A stretch of DNA of 64,000 bases from Erinaceus europaeus (Eukaryota; Chordata; Mammalia; Eulipotyphla; Erinaceidae), in the NCBI RefSeq assembly GCF_950295315.1, contig NC_080177.1:84944716-85008715 (forward strand), given 5' to 3'. Positions 54,521 to 64,000 of this stretch are shown piece by piece. Numbering within the stretch: position 1 is the first letter of the stretch; each line of letters opens with the position of its first letter. The notes below the pieces were generated by a model, which saw nothing but the letters and a program-made list of their open reading frames with translations, did no database searches and had not been told where the DNA came from. The translations under genes were made by a program, and so were the position numbers.

Positions 54521-54851
54521 TGATTTCTAAAAGACACGTAGTAATCTGTGTAAGACATCAAGATTTTGAGCCAAAATTCAGAAGTCCTATGCCGTGACTC
54601 GTAGAAAGGGTCCCGCCAAGTACTTGGAAGAACATGTCTGTCTACCACGGACACTTCAGATACCGCTGGATGTGCAGAATCATATGGTCCCAGGACTAGA
54701 GGAGCTTGCATAGAGCCTGCTGTAGTGTAATCTTAGGTTCTGGACTGCATAGCAGTTCTGAGTCTCATAACAGGGTCAGAGCGACGCACTGAAATGACAG
54801 CTGTGTAGACTCTAACACCCAAACTGGACCTGTAAGCATTGTTCCTTTCTT

Positions 54852-55871
54852 TTAGTTATAGAAGAAATAGCAATTACATGGGACAGCTGATACTTCCCCT
54901 TGGAATAAATAGCTTACCACAGCCATCTCACTGAGCTCTGAGAAGCTCCAAAGAGAGATTCCTGACTTTTTGTCAAGTTTAATCCCTACCCATTGACACA
55001 CAACTCTTTGATCAATAAGTCTAGGGTATATATTAAAGGCATTAACAGAGTCAGTGGCTAGTAATCCCCCAAAGCTGTGATCTTTTTCTCCCAGTGCACA
55101 AGTACTTGCACTTGTGGGGACTCTTGGTCCCTTGGGGAAAAGCTCGTTCCATCTTTCCGCCATACTTGCCTTGTTTGAAAGCAGCTGACTTCCTTAAGCT
55201 TTCAGTTGCTACATTTCATTCAATTTGGGGGGAATTTTGTCATCATTGCTGAAAATACATTTGCCTGTTAACTTCTCATCCAAATCTTCCGAGACTCCAA
55301 TTTTACCGTTTGATTTTAAATCACTTTCCCATAAATGCCGGCAATTCTGTTTGCTCATTATGAAAGTATCTTCCCTTATCTTATTAATAACGTTTATGTA
55401 GTGTCCCAAAATTCTCTAATAGTTCTGACGTTAGGTCACTTTGAAACGGACTTGTCTCCATTGCCCTTTATTTTGAGAAGAAGTGACATCTTTCTGGTCC
55501 TTTTCAGAAAGCTGTCTTATCACAGAAATCTGAATGTCAACTCTGGAATGTATCACATTACCCTTACAAGTGCTGATGATTTGTTTCAGCAGGTGGTGAA
55601 CTCGCGGTTCATACTGCATATTCAGAACCACAGTTCTATCTCATCCCTATCTTACCTGCACAACTGTGTGAGTCGTTGCGTATACACTGCTCCGTGTGAG
55701 CCAAAGGCTTGGGCAGAGTTTATTCATGTGGCCGAGAACTGTCTTTCTCTGACTTCCTCTGTTTCCCCAGAAGCAATGGTTCCCTGGGTTTCCGATAGTT
55801 ATTGTTGACTCAGAGTTTATTGCCTGCTCCATTATGCTAGAAATACAGAGAGCTTTAGCAGTGAATTTCAC
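54852..55871 (-). pseudogene. Unassigned coding-like block, possible decayed gene or retrocopy
   Basis: One minus-strand frame holds four open stretches in register (55,871-55,647; 55,631-55,431; 55,409-55,209; 55,163-54,852), about 340 codons with only about seven stops, well below chance for this base composition. The peptide (for example AERWNELFPKGPRVPTSAS and EDLDEKLTGKCIFSNDDK) was not recognised and has no obvious domain. No poly(A) tail is seen at its 3' side. A 157-codon plus-strand open frame (55,335-55,808) overlaps it in the same codon register. It could be a chance effect, an old retrocopy or an exon relic. Confidence 0.3.
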
Positions 55872-55904
55872 ATACTCATTTTATTGCCACAGTTCTGACC
55901 AGTC

Positions 55905-55985
55905 CTCATAGAAGCTAACAACAACTACACTGTAAACCATTAACTGGCCCCCCACCATAAAGTAGAAAGAGAAAGAAAGAGTTAA
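55905..55985 (+). mobile_element. L1 3' terminal fragment
   Basis: ACACTGTAAACCATTAACTG, CCCCCCACCATAAAGTAG and an A/G-rich tail match the end of the L1 at 33,605-33,660. Confidence 0.7.
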
Positions 55986-55989
55986 CTAT

Positions 55990-56135
55990 AGTGCAGGCAA
56001 TGGCACAATGGGGAGAGCAGGGGACTTGCAAGTTTGAGGTCCCAAGTTTGATTCTCAGCATCCCATGTACAAGAATGACACTCTGATGCTACCTCAAGTA
56101 AATGAATGAATAAATAAATATGTAAATAAATAACA
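55990..56135 (+). mobile_element. tRNA-like SINE with (AAAT)n tail
   Basis: GTGCAGGCAATGGCACAATG, GGGACTTGCAAGTTTGAGG and B-box-like AGTTTGATTCTCAGC precede a TGAATGAATAAATAAATATG tail. Confidence 0.7.
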
Positions 56136-56374
56136 GTACTGTCCATTCTCAGCCTGGACCAATTTGCAAAATCTCCTTTGATTTATTTATTTTCCAGCCC
56201 CTCACACTCTTCTTTTTGAATTTTACTATGTGTTATAGGTGTTAATCTGCAGCAATATTTCCGTATGTTATACTCAGCTATTCTGCTGTTTAGGTATTTA
56301 AAGCTATGAACTAATAATTAATTTCTAGAAAATACAAAAATATTATAATATAGGAAGACATTCTCTCTTTTTTA

Positions 56375-56506
56375 AGTTATTTGTTTATTCAGGAGAAATA
56401 TAGGAAGAGAGAAAGAACCAGATATCACTCTGGTACATGTGCTACCAGGGATTGAACTCAGGATCTCATGTTTGAGAATCTAATGCTTTATCCACTGTGC
56501 CACCTG
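56375..56506 (-). mobile_element. tRNA-like SINE-D, minus strand
   Basis: Near-duplicate of 24,400-24,545: AGAAAGAACCAGATATCACT, CTGGTACATGTGCTACCAGG and GCTTTATCCACTGTGCC. Confidence 0.82.
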
Positions 56507-57238
56507 GGAAGTTGCTGGTACTCATGTGGGGGATCTCACAGCAGAAGTGAGCCATGCTATTGACCTCTTGTGTTAACTCTAGTGGCTAACAACAGGAAAA
56601 GACCAGGAGACCATTTAGACACAAATGATCTGTTTATTGTACAGAAAGCAGAGTTTAAATAGCAGAAGGGAACAAAGGACATTTTTCACATGTGTCAGTA
56701 AGGGTGGGCTTTGGAAGGTCAGAACCCCCATGGTGAAGATTCTAAGGAATTGGTAGTGGTAGAGGGGAGAGTTGCAGAATGATTAGTGGCAATTGGGTAA
56801 GAGAGTCTATTAGCTGAAGGTGTTTAGAAGGACATGTTAATTGTCTCAACAAGGGAGAAGTAGACAGAGAGGAGCCTTGAAGGAAGATAGAGGAGTTAGA
56901 TCAAAGTGGAGGAGGGGTTTAAGGAAATAGGAAGGAAGAGCCTTTTGGTCAAGGCAGAATGGTGGTTCTATGTGGAATATGTGTGATCACAGCAAGTGAA
57001 CTATAGGGAACTTTAAGCAGGAAAACTATTTGGTTTATAACAAGGAAATGAGTTCAGTGTTAGGGAATGTAGGTTCCTGTGATGCTTGGGAGACTGACAA
57101 GGGGAAACTGAGTCAGGAAGGCTTTTCCCTCCTGGAAGGGAGAGGCTGACAGGTGGGGTATCTGTCCAGACCTCCATCTTTATGATGGGAGTTCCCGTAT
57201 GCTCTTACCATGATTTCACAATTAACCCCACAGGAAGT
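56507..57238 (-). mobile_element. Solo LTR 4, 6-bp target duplication, minus strand
   Basis: The LTR spans 56,513-57,232 (720 bp). On the minus strand it starts TGTGGGGTTA and ends in CA. GGAAGT is duplicated perfectly at 56,507-56,512 and 57,233-57,238. A TATA-like TATTTAAACTC (minus, about 56,650-56,662) and AATAAA (minus, 56,633-56,638) fix the orientation. Its sequence differs from LTRs 1 and 2, so it is another family. No viral coding sequence adjoins it. Confidence 0.9.
56633..56663 (-). promoter_or_regulatory. TATA-like box and AATAAA of solo LTR 4
   Basis: On the minus strand TATTTAAACTC is followed about 12 bp later by AATAAACAG, the compact TATA/poly(A) layout also seen in LTR 2. 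Confidence 0.6.
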
Positions 57239-57785
57239 AATTCTCTTAGTCCTTTGAGAAATTAAGACACTCAGCATTGAATACACCTTCAGTAATATCT
57301 AATATAACCTCTGTGATCTCCCAGGATGCTTCCAGGATAATGGAGCTAAAGATGGGCTTGGGACCTCCAGTGCGCCTGTGCATCATGGCACACACACAGC
57401 ATCTGTGTGTACGTGCAGGATTCCGTGAGGAATATAGGAACAGAAGGAAAGCTGTAGGGAAACCTTACTGGAGAGAAGAACATATGAGAATGTTGACAAA
57501 GATTTTCAAGCTTTAGGTAATGAGCTCCCAGGTTTAAGATGAGAGTAGTAATAGCAGGAAAAATATTCATAGTAATCATGGTTAATGTTTAGTGTTCTTC
57601 TGTGCTAAATTCTCTACAGATCAAAGGTAACCCCTTTGATGTTGCTATAAAAGGGAGTCTTCTTTATCTCCATTAACTGGTGGGAGATCTAGGAGTAGAA
57701 TGATTAGCTGATTTTGTCCAATATGGTCAGATATCAGAGAGCATGCATTTAAATGCAATTTTGGATATTTACTAGTTTCCCCTCT
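57239..57785. other. Unique sequence
   Basis: Nothing recognised. Confidence 0.35.
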
Positions 57786-57789
57786 TCAT

Positions 57790-57985
57790 TTTAACTTTAT
57801 TTTATATATAAGGCAATGGGCAGAAAAATAAAGAAGAGAGAGAGAGAGAGGAGGGAGACCTCCTGTAGCAACGCTCCACTGCCTGTGAAGATTCCCTCCT
57901 GCAGTTGGGGACAGGAACTGGAACCCTGGTCCTGGCACGTAGCAGTGCGTGTTTGCTTCTGGATGTACCACCACCTGGAACCTTT
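57790..57985 (-). mobile_element. Diverged hedgehog SINE-A, minus strand
   Basis: A GA-rich body, CCACTGCCTGTGAAGATTCC, CTCCTGCAGTTGGGGAC and GGAACCCTGGTCCTGGC are present, with a degraded head. Confidence 0.8.
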
Positions 57986-58449
57986 GTATTTTTAATATGC
58001 CACAAATCAGATGTTTGACTGAATGTATCAGTGGAGTGCTTACCCAGTGATTCTCAGCATACTGCTCTCCAGGATGCATTAGGAGAGCTTGCTAGCCTTT
58101 TGCTGGTGTCCCTCGTTCATGAGTCAGGTAAGATGCTACACCTGAAAGGACAGACATTTCAGTCAACACTCATGATTTTGTCAGTAAATCTGGTGTGTGT
58201 GTGATCCCAAGTGCAGAATCTCTGTGCCAGGAGTTGACCTTGTGAAGATGCTGGTGAAAGGTATTTTCGTCAGCAGTTGGTAGAGACCAAGAAGGTGGTG
58301 GTGGGCATAGATCGTTGTGTAAGAGGTGCTGCATCAGCACCTACATGGACTCCTGCCATGCTGGGTAGCAGCCAGCCGCCAGAGTCATAGAAACAGACGG
58401 GGGTGAGGGCTACACATGAATTGACCAAATGCACTGTGAAGATTCACAT
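57986..58449. other. Unique sequence
   Basis: Nothing recognised. Confidence 0.35.
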
Positions 58450-58745
58450 TGTTTTTAAATGTCTTTATTGGGCAATTAATGTTTTACATTCAACAGTAAA
58501 TACAATAGTTTGCACATGCATAACATTCCCCAGTTTCCCATATAACAATACAACCCCCACTAGGTCCTCTGTCATCCTTCTTGGATCTGTATTCTCCCCA
58601 CCCACCCACCCCGGAGTCTTTTACTTTGGTGTGATATGCCAAGTCCAGTTCAGGTTCTACTTGTGTTTCCTCTTCTGATCTTGTTTTTCAACTTCTGTCT
58701 GAGAGTGAGATCATCCCATATTCATCCTGAAATTTTAGATTGATT
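58450..58745 (-). mobile_element. L1 3' end, minus strand
   Basis: TTTAAATGTCTTTATTGGGC, GCATAACATTCCCCAGTTTC and GGAGTCTTTTACTTTGGTGT run colinear with 34,605-34,858. Confidence 0.87.
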
Positions 58746-58961
58746 TTTTTTTAATAAAAAAGAATCACTGCTACTCAGTAGTGACTTTGAATAAACTTTG
58801 CACCTTCCTCTGTTTTGCAAATTAGAATATAATTCGTCAACTGGATAGAGGTTATTTCTGAGGCCATTTGGATTTTAAATCTTCTTCCTGCTTTTTTTCT
58901 CAGTTATACATTTATATTTTTTGTTTGTTCGATTCTCCCTCTAATGTAAAGAATGAGTATT

Positions 58962-59100
58962 AGGGGCCAGGTGGTGGTTACCTGGTTAAACGCACATGTC
59001 ACCATGTGCAAGGATCTGGGTTCAAGCCCCCACTCCCCACCTGCAGTGGGAATGCTTCCCAAGCATTGAAACAGGTCTGTAGGTGCCTATCTTTCTATTT
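58962..59100 (+). mobile_element. Hedgehog SINE-A, 3'-truncated
   Basis: The head GGGGCCAGGTGGTGG, B-box GGTTCAAGCCCCC and CACCTGCAGTGGGAATGC are present. The CT body and tail are missing. Confidence 0.82.
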
Positions 59101-59247
59101 CCTATTAGTGAGTGGACTTGTGATTTCTTCAGTCTAATTCTCTCTGCCTGAGCTATCTTGGTACACTTTGTGATTTCTTTGAGGCCCTGCTGCTCCATCT
59201 GTAAAATGGGACAGTAACAGTGAATGCTGGGAAAGATAGCAGTGGGA

Positions 59248-59475
59248 ATCGGGGCCAGAAGGTGGCACACCTGGCTGAGTGCACATACTACAGTGTGCAG
59301 AGACCCAGGTTCAAGCCCCTGGTCCCCAGCTGCAGGGGGAATTCTTCATAAGTGGTAAAGCAGGGCTGCAGGTATTTCTCTGTTTCTCTTCCTCTGTGGC
59401 TCCCCCTTCCCTCTCAATTTCTCTCCGTCTGTGTCCAATAAATAAAGATAATAATAACAAAATTTTAAAAGAGAG
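59248..59475 (+). mobile_element. Hedgehog SINE-A
   Basis: The head GGGGCCAGAAGGTGGCACAC, B-box GGTTCAAGCCCCTGG, core and a CCAATAAATAAAGATAATAA tail are intact. Confidence 0.93.
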
Positions 59476-60132
59476 CTGTGGAAATTAAGGGAGGTGATTT
59501 CAACGAAGTGTTAACATTGGATACACAGTAGGCACTGGCAATTATTACAGGTTCCAAATTGCTCTGTTTTCCCACTCAAGATTCTCATATGGATTTTCTA
59601 AGCATTCTTAGCACATACTTTTCCCTCAGCTCCTAGTCAGGGGACAGAGTTCCTTGCAGAGCTGTGGTCTCCTAGTGGGGCAGTGAGTGATGGCTGGAAA
59701 TTTGGGTGAACCAAAGGAGCTTGATCAGGTGTTGGTGAGTGATAGAGATAGAGATAGAGATTTACAATGCCATCAAAAGACTTCATGGGAAGAAAGGGAA
59801 AGAGAGAGGGAGGAGTGGGAAAAGATGGAAGAGAGAAGGAAGGTGAAAGGCAAGCAAAAGGAAGAGAAGAAAGCACATGAGAACTGACTCTCCACTAATG
59901 TAATAATCCCAAGAGTCTCCCCAAAGGGAAGAGTCTATTGCAAGCGGGTCTATAAACAGGTGTGCAGCCCTACCCCTACTGGAATAAAACATACAGGATC
60001 AAACATCTGGTCAATTACTTTCGCTCGTAATCCCTTTACTTCCAAAAATGCCATTCCAGTAAATTGAGGTCACTAATATCAGCATCATGCTTGTAACGGA
60101 GTAGGCATCTTTTACTGTTTCTATTTTTTTTA
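59476..60132. other. Unique sequence with purine-rich tract
   Basis: 59,735-59,880 is GA-rich (GATAGAGATAGAGATAGAG, AAGGGAAAGAGAGAGGGAGG). No gene recognised. Confidence 0.4.
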
Positions 60133-60135
60133 AAA

Positions 60136-60400
60136 AAGGGATTCTAGGGGCTGGGCAGCAGCATACCAAGTTAAACACACATAGTACAAAACACAAGGAT
60201 CCTGGTTCAAGTCCCCAGCTCCCCACACCTGCAGGAGGGTCGCTTCATAAGCAGTGAAGCAGGTCTGCAGGTGTCTCTCTTTCTCTCTCCCTCTCTATCT
60301 TCACCTCCTCTCTCAATTTCTCCCTGTCCTATCCAATGGAAAAAAAAAGAAAGAAAGGAAGGAAGGAAGAAAGAGAGACAGAGAGAGGGGAGGAAAGAAA
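60136..60400 (+). mobile_element. Hedgehog SINE-B/A-type with GAAA-rich tail
   Basis: GGGGCTGGGCAGCAGCATAC, B-box GGTTCAAGTCCCC, core GGGTCGCTTCATAAGCAG and CT body. The tail has become (GAAA/GGAA)n to about 60,400. AAGGATTC-like flanks suggest a target duplication. Confidence 0.87.
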
Positions 60401-60857
60401 GGATTCCACTAGAATTAGTCTAGGAGAGACTGAAAATAATCTTTATCGACAGGTAGATGCGGTGGTTCTTTCTCCATCAATTACGGAGCAACAGAAGGCA
60501 ACGGCAGTGCCACAGTAAAAAATGCACAAAGGCGAGGGTAAATGAGCAAGGGGCACTGTCCAAAGCTAGTCAAGAGAACAGCTGGAATGCAGTTTGAACT
60601 CCCGCCTGCTGTAATAAGAGGTCGTGGAGGCTGTAAAGGCTATGGTCAAGTGGCAGTGCGGGCAGAGTGGCCACGTGTGTTAACTGACTTTACGTTAAAA
60701 GAAAGGGAAACTTGTATCTTCATTACATGAAGCAGGTGCCTTCTGGAGTTAGGATCCTAGACTTCCATGGAAACTCAGATAGGAGATTGTTTTCCTTGAG
60801 GATCGCACCCCAAAGGCAAGGTACCCAGGTTCTTGAAAAATAATAGTTTGGGGTGTA
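60401..60857. other. Unique sequence
   Basis: Nothing recognised. Confidence 0.35.
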
Positions 60858-61178
60858 AAACTGGCAAGTAGGGGGTTGGGCGGTAACACAGTGCGTTAAC
60901 CTGTAGGGGAGTCGCTTTGCAGACGGGGAGGCAGGTCTGCAGGTGTCTGTCTTTCTCTCCCCCTCTCTGTCTTCCCCTCCTCTCTCCATTTCTCTCTGTC
61001 CTATCCAACAACAACGACAACAATGGCAATGATAATGATAACCCCAACAGTGATAAAACAACCAGGGTAACAAAAGGGAAAAAATGGCCTCCAGGAGCAG
61101 TGTATTCCTGTTGCAGGCACCAAGCCCCGGCAATAACCCTGGAGGCAAAAAACAAACAAACAAAGAAACTGGCAAGTG
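60858..61178 (+). mobile_element. Hedgehog SINE-B, internally deleted, target duplication
   Basis: AAACTGGCAAGT is repeated exactly at 60,858-60,869 and 61,167-61,178. The head jumps from GTAACACAGTGCGTTAAC straight to CTGTAGGGGAGTCGC, so the B-box region (about 75 bp) is missing. The body and the 3' segment CTCCAGGAGCAGTGTATTCC are intact. Confidence 0.95.
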
Positions 61179-61224
61179 CTTTAAAAAGTTATATTGCAAG
61201 GGGGGAGAGTTTAAATTATAACTG

Positions 61225-61348
61225 TAAAGGGAAGGGGTAGATAGCATAATGGTTATGCAAACAGACTGTCTGCCTGAGGCTTCGAAGTCCCAGGTTCAAT
61301 CCCCTACACTACTGTAAACCAGAGCTGATCAGTGCTCTGGTAAAAAAA
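61225..61348 (+). mobile_element. tRNA-like SINE-C, sense copy
   Basis: The tRNA-like head is GGGGTAGATAGCATAATGGT with TTATGCAAACAGACTGTC and GCCTGAGGCTTCGAAGTC. B-box CCAGGTTCAATCCCC and AGCTGATCAGTGCTCTGG end in poly(A). This copy defines the sense orientation of SINE-C. Confidence 0.87.
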
Positions 61349-61356
61349 AAAAAAAA

Positions 61357-61430
<74 letters not shown>
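61342..61430. repeat. A-tail followed by (AT)n microsatellite
   Basis: An A15 tail (61,342-61,356) passes directly into about 35 AT dinucleotides with one interruption. The AT tract grew from the SINE-C tail. Confidence 0.95.
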
Positions 61431-61431
<1 letters not shown>

Positions 61432-61439
61432 GTAAGAAA

Positions 61440-61628
61440 TAGTAGGGAATCACAGTGAGTTGCACACCCGACAGAGGGCACATCTTACCTTGTTTGAAGA
61501 CCCAGGTTCAAGTCCCAGTGGAACATCAGAGCAGCATCAACACCACCAAGGAAGACCTCCCCTGATGGCTGAGGGTTGCTCTGATCTTCCTCTGACTCTT
61601 TCTGTTTGTCTCTATCTGAAATATGAGG
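61440..61628 (+). mobile_element. Old hedgehog SINE-type copy
   Basis: AGTGAGTTGCACACCCGACA, B-box CCAGGTTCAAGTCCCAG and TCTGTTTGTCTCTATCTG show a diverged tRNA-derived SINE. Confidence 0.6.
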
Positions 61629-61779
61629 CGAATGAAGAGGTTAATCTGGGAACTATGGAACCCTGTGTATGTGAGAATGCAGCACTGCAGAAAAAGGAGA
61701 TGGGGAAGGTAGAGACTCTCAGTGGTGAGAGTATCTGAAGAGGGAAAATGGGAAAGTTAACATTTCCAAAGGGTGTTCA

Positions 61780-61918
61780 GGGGTCCAGGAGACAGCTGTA
61801 TGTGTTAAGTGACTGTGTTTGTGTGACCGAAGCCCCAGAAGTCCTGGGTTCAACCCTTAGCTACCATCGACCGGAGCTCTACTCTGTCTTCCTGCAGGCT
61901 CTATCTCTCTCTCTCACG
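61780..61918 (+). mobile_element. Old tRNA-like SINE-C relative
   Basis: GGTCCAGGAGACAGCTGTAT, CCGAAGCCCCAGAAGTCC, B-box GGGTTCAACCCTTAGC and ACCGGAGCTCTACTCTG end in a CT-rich tract. Confidence 0.6.
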
Positions 61919-62999
61919 TAACAGTAAATAGACGCATGTTTCTAAAAGGGCAGCAAAGCTAATGGAAATGCGAAAGTCATGTTGGTTGACAGAGAAAAGT
62001 TTTTGATGCAATTAAGTATTAAAGTGAGTCTTTCTTAGACCAGAACATTGAATATTGTTATCTGCTAATTTGTCTACTTTGACCAAGATGACCTTGGTTT
62101 GTGACATCTGTTTCAGGGAGATAGCTTTATAGTTCGTATTTCAGTAAATTCTCACTCTCTTTGCATCTAGCCAACCCAGATTTTTTTTTTTTAAGTACGG
62201 AATTCAAATTAATATAAAAATTAAAGAGGTAAAGCTCTAGAACATTAATTAAGTAGAATGAAAGAATTAATGGCAACTTACAAATATTAAAGACTTGTTT
62301 AACAGCCTTATAAAAGAAATGCCCTAGTAATAGAAAAAAGCACTAAAAGAGATTGCTAATTTTAACAACTTGAACACTTAACTAGATGCAGAAATGTCCT
62401 TTTATTATAAAATATACTTAAACACCAGAGTGATGCTGGTAACAACTACCTTCCAAATATGCATGTCAGGCTTCACACTCATCTGGCTCCGAGCCCCCGA
62501 TAGCTGGGCTGCTTCCACAATTCTGCGACCTTTGTGTTATCAGAGGATCAGAGGTTGTGTTCCTCCCTGTTAAGTTAAGAACTGGAGTCCCTGACTTTGC
62601 TCTCCCTCTCTGCTTCGGCTGGTTAAATAGGTCTTGGTATTTAAAGCTGAAGCAGAGCTCACTCCTTTTATACCACTGTCCACTGAAAAGTGTGTTGTGA
62701 AGAGTAGGAGCCAGTGTGACCACCAGCACCAGGCCATCTTGGATCACAGCTGTCTTTCCACTTTGGGCTGTGTCCAGAGAGAGCCAGCCGGAGATGTCAC
62801 CCTCTCGACACCAATAATCAAGCGAGGCCTTTGCTAACTCATGGGACTACTAGTTCCACCTCAGATGGCACCTTTTCTAGCAAAGGTAGAGAGATGCTAG
62901 GTAAAGGCTCAGGCAGAGGGGCCTGGGTGTGTGTATATGCATACCCTGGGTCGGATCGATGTGGTGAATAGTGATAGTGTTGTTATGTTTTCTTCAGGT
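61919..62999. other. Unique sequence
   Basis: About 1.1 kb with no recognised repeat or gene. A 93-codon minus-strand open frame at 62,466-62,747 has no recognisable domain. Confidence 0.4.
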
Positions 63000-63259
63000 T
63001 TGGGAGCTACTCTCTGCCCTGATCCAGCTTTTGAGTCCTGTTCTCAACTCTGACACCATCTTCTTAGATAATAGTTTCAGACCTCCTCCAGGTTAGCTGT
63101 CAAGCTCTGAAAGAATTACCAAAGTCACGGGCCTCTAGGAACATACCTAAAAAACCTCTTAACTTCTCCCCACCGTGAAATCCTTACTCCCATCTGCTCT
63201 ATTACCTAACAGTCCTCTGTGACTAGACTTACAACTATTATTTAGCTCAGCCATCGAGT
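63000..63259 (+). mobile_element. Older family F copy, sense strand plus
   Basis: CTCTCTGCCCTGATCCAGCT, CAACTCTGACACCATCTTCT and TCCCATCTGCTCTATTACC match the family F copy at 14,357-14,580. It is the target of the next insertion. Confidence 0.78.
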
Positions 63260-63987
63260 AGAAAGGCACCCCCAGTCTGCCTCTCTCTTTCCCTAGTAGG
63301 GTGGGTCTCTGGGGAAGCTGAGCTCCAGGACACATTGGTGGGGTCGTCAGTCCAGGGAAGCCTGGCCGGCCTCCTAATGGCATCTGGAACCTGGTGACTG
63401 AAAAGAGAGTTAACATACAAAGCCAAATAAATTGTTGAGCAATCATGGACGCAAAGGTTGGAATAGTGGGGAGGAAGTGTTAGGGGGGTACTCGCTGCAA
63501 ACTCTAGTGTACTTCTGCTTTCAGGTATATATTTTGCAATAGTTTATGGATACGTGCGAACATATGCTCTCTCTCACAGAAACTGGTGTATATCTAGGTT
63601 TAGGGACTTTGTTAGAAAGTGATCCACCTGGGATGGAATTAGAGAATGCTATGAAAGGAAAGGTCTCACCCGAGTAATGAAGCTGAAGGGTTGTCATTCC
63701 ACACCTGAAAGAGAGAGGCAGACTGGGAGTATGGACCGACCAGTCAACACCCATGTTCAGCGGGGAAGCAATTACAGAAGCCAGACCTTCCACCCTCTGC
63801 AACCCACAGTGACCCTGGGTCCATGCTCCCAGAGGGATGGAGAATGGGGAAGCTATCAGGGGAGGGGGTGGGATATGGAGATTGGGTGGTGGGAATTGTG
63901 TGGAGTTGTACCCCTTCTACCCTATGGTTTTGTTAATTTATCCTTTCTTAAATAGAAAATAAATTTTAAAAAAAGAAAGGCACCCCC
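63260..63987 (+). mobile_element. Young family F insertion with 5' inversion (twin priming) and 14-bp duplication
   Basis: AGAAAGGCACCCCC occurs exactly at 63,260-63,273 and 63,974-63,987. Inside, 63,274 to about 63,703 is family F in inverted orientation. From about 63,704 to 63,973 the 3' part is in sense orientation, ending AATAAATTTTAAAAAAAG. Both parts start at the same point of the family (CAGTCTGCCTCTCTC and its complement). This is the structure expected when L1-type machinery primes twice. Confidence 0.9.
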
Positions 63988-64000
63988 CATCTTCTAATCA

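Noticed and set aside
54385..54711. A 108-codon minus-strand protein
   Set aside because: Its C-terminal third lies in a SINE-C copy, and the rest has no domain or conservation evidence.
3059..57238. Retroviral coding genes next to the LTRs
   Set aside because: No gag, protease, pol or env reading was found near any of the four LTRs. All are solo.
661..61200. Many similar 60-110-codon frames containing LDRTERNGERRGRQRG or DRHLQTCFTACE
   Set aside because: These are translations of the hedgehog SINE-B GA-rich body and core, in SINE copies scattered over the window.
661..61918. tRNA genes at A-box/B-box matches such as GGTTCGAGCCC
   Set aside because: Each is followed by a SINE body and tail, most have target duplications, and no complete cloverleaf was seen.

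Overview
This window is nuclear DNA of a placental mammal, almost certainly a hedgehog (Erinaceidae). The evidence is the repeat fauna. About 30 copies of tRNA-derived, TPRT-mobilised SINEs of the hedgehog type are present. There are many L1 3' ends, a recurrent 1-kb retroposed family (called family F here), class II-like solo LTRs with 6-bp target duplications, and a 2.8-kb non-LTR retrotransposon of the Jockey/Ingi-like type. The last matches what is known of Vingi elements, which were described as recently expanded in hedgehogs. Species assignment is inference from family recognition, not from a database search.

No functional protein-coding gene, exon set, rRNA, or stand-alone tRNA or snRNA gene could be supported. 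The window reads as an intergenic (or large-intron), AT-rich, repeat-built region. The long open frames belong to two minisatellites (9,834-12,267 and 20,531-21,745), to the LINE at 40,721-43,488, or to SINE/L1 shadows.

Layout. 1-9.7 kb: SINEs, an old L1 3' end, a solo LTR with a (TTTAG)n tract, and L1 ORF1 debris. 9.7-12.3 kb: a 67-bp minisatellite embedded in, and apparently born from, an antisense L1 3' end. 12.3-20.5 kb: unique DNA, two family F copies, an L1 ORF2 fragment and a GT tract. 20.5-21.8 kb: a 39-bp minisatellite. 22-35 kb: SINEs, L1 3' ends, two small tandem duplications, a TG/CAGCTG array and a full-length family F copy. 35-40.6 kb: a dense SINE cluster with CTAT and CTTT microsatellites. 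40.6-43.5 kb: the Vingi-like LINE, minus strand. 43.5-51 kb: SINEs, L1 tails, a GATA tract, a second solo LTR and another family F copy. 51-57.3 kb: an ancient L1 split by a SINE and a third LTR, an unassigned coding-like block, and a fourth LTR. 57-64 kb: SINEs, an (AT)n tract, and a young family F insertion with 5' inversion and 14-bp target duplications, nested in an older copy.

The elements act as layers of insertion. L1-type machinery explains the SINEs, L1 and family F copies (poly(A) or A-rich tails, 10-17-bp duplications). Integrase explains the LTRs (TG...CA ends, 6-bp duplications). Replication slippage and unequal exchange explain the tandem arrays, several of which grew from the tails or 3' ends of retrotransposons. 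No novel gene system was found; the most notable items are the two minisatellites, the Vingi-like copy, and the clean LTR and twin-priming insertion records.
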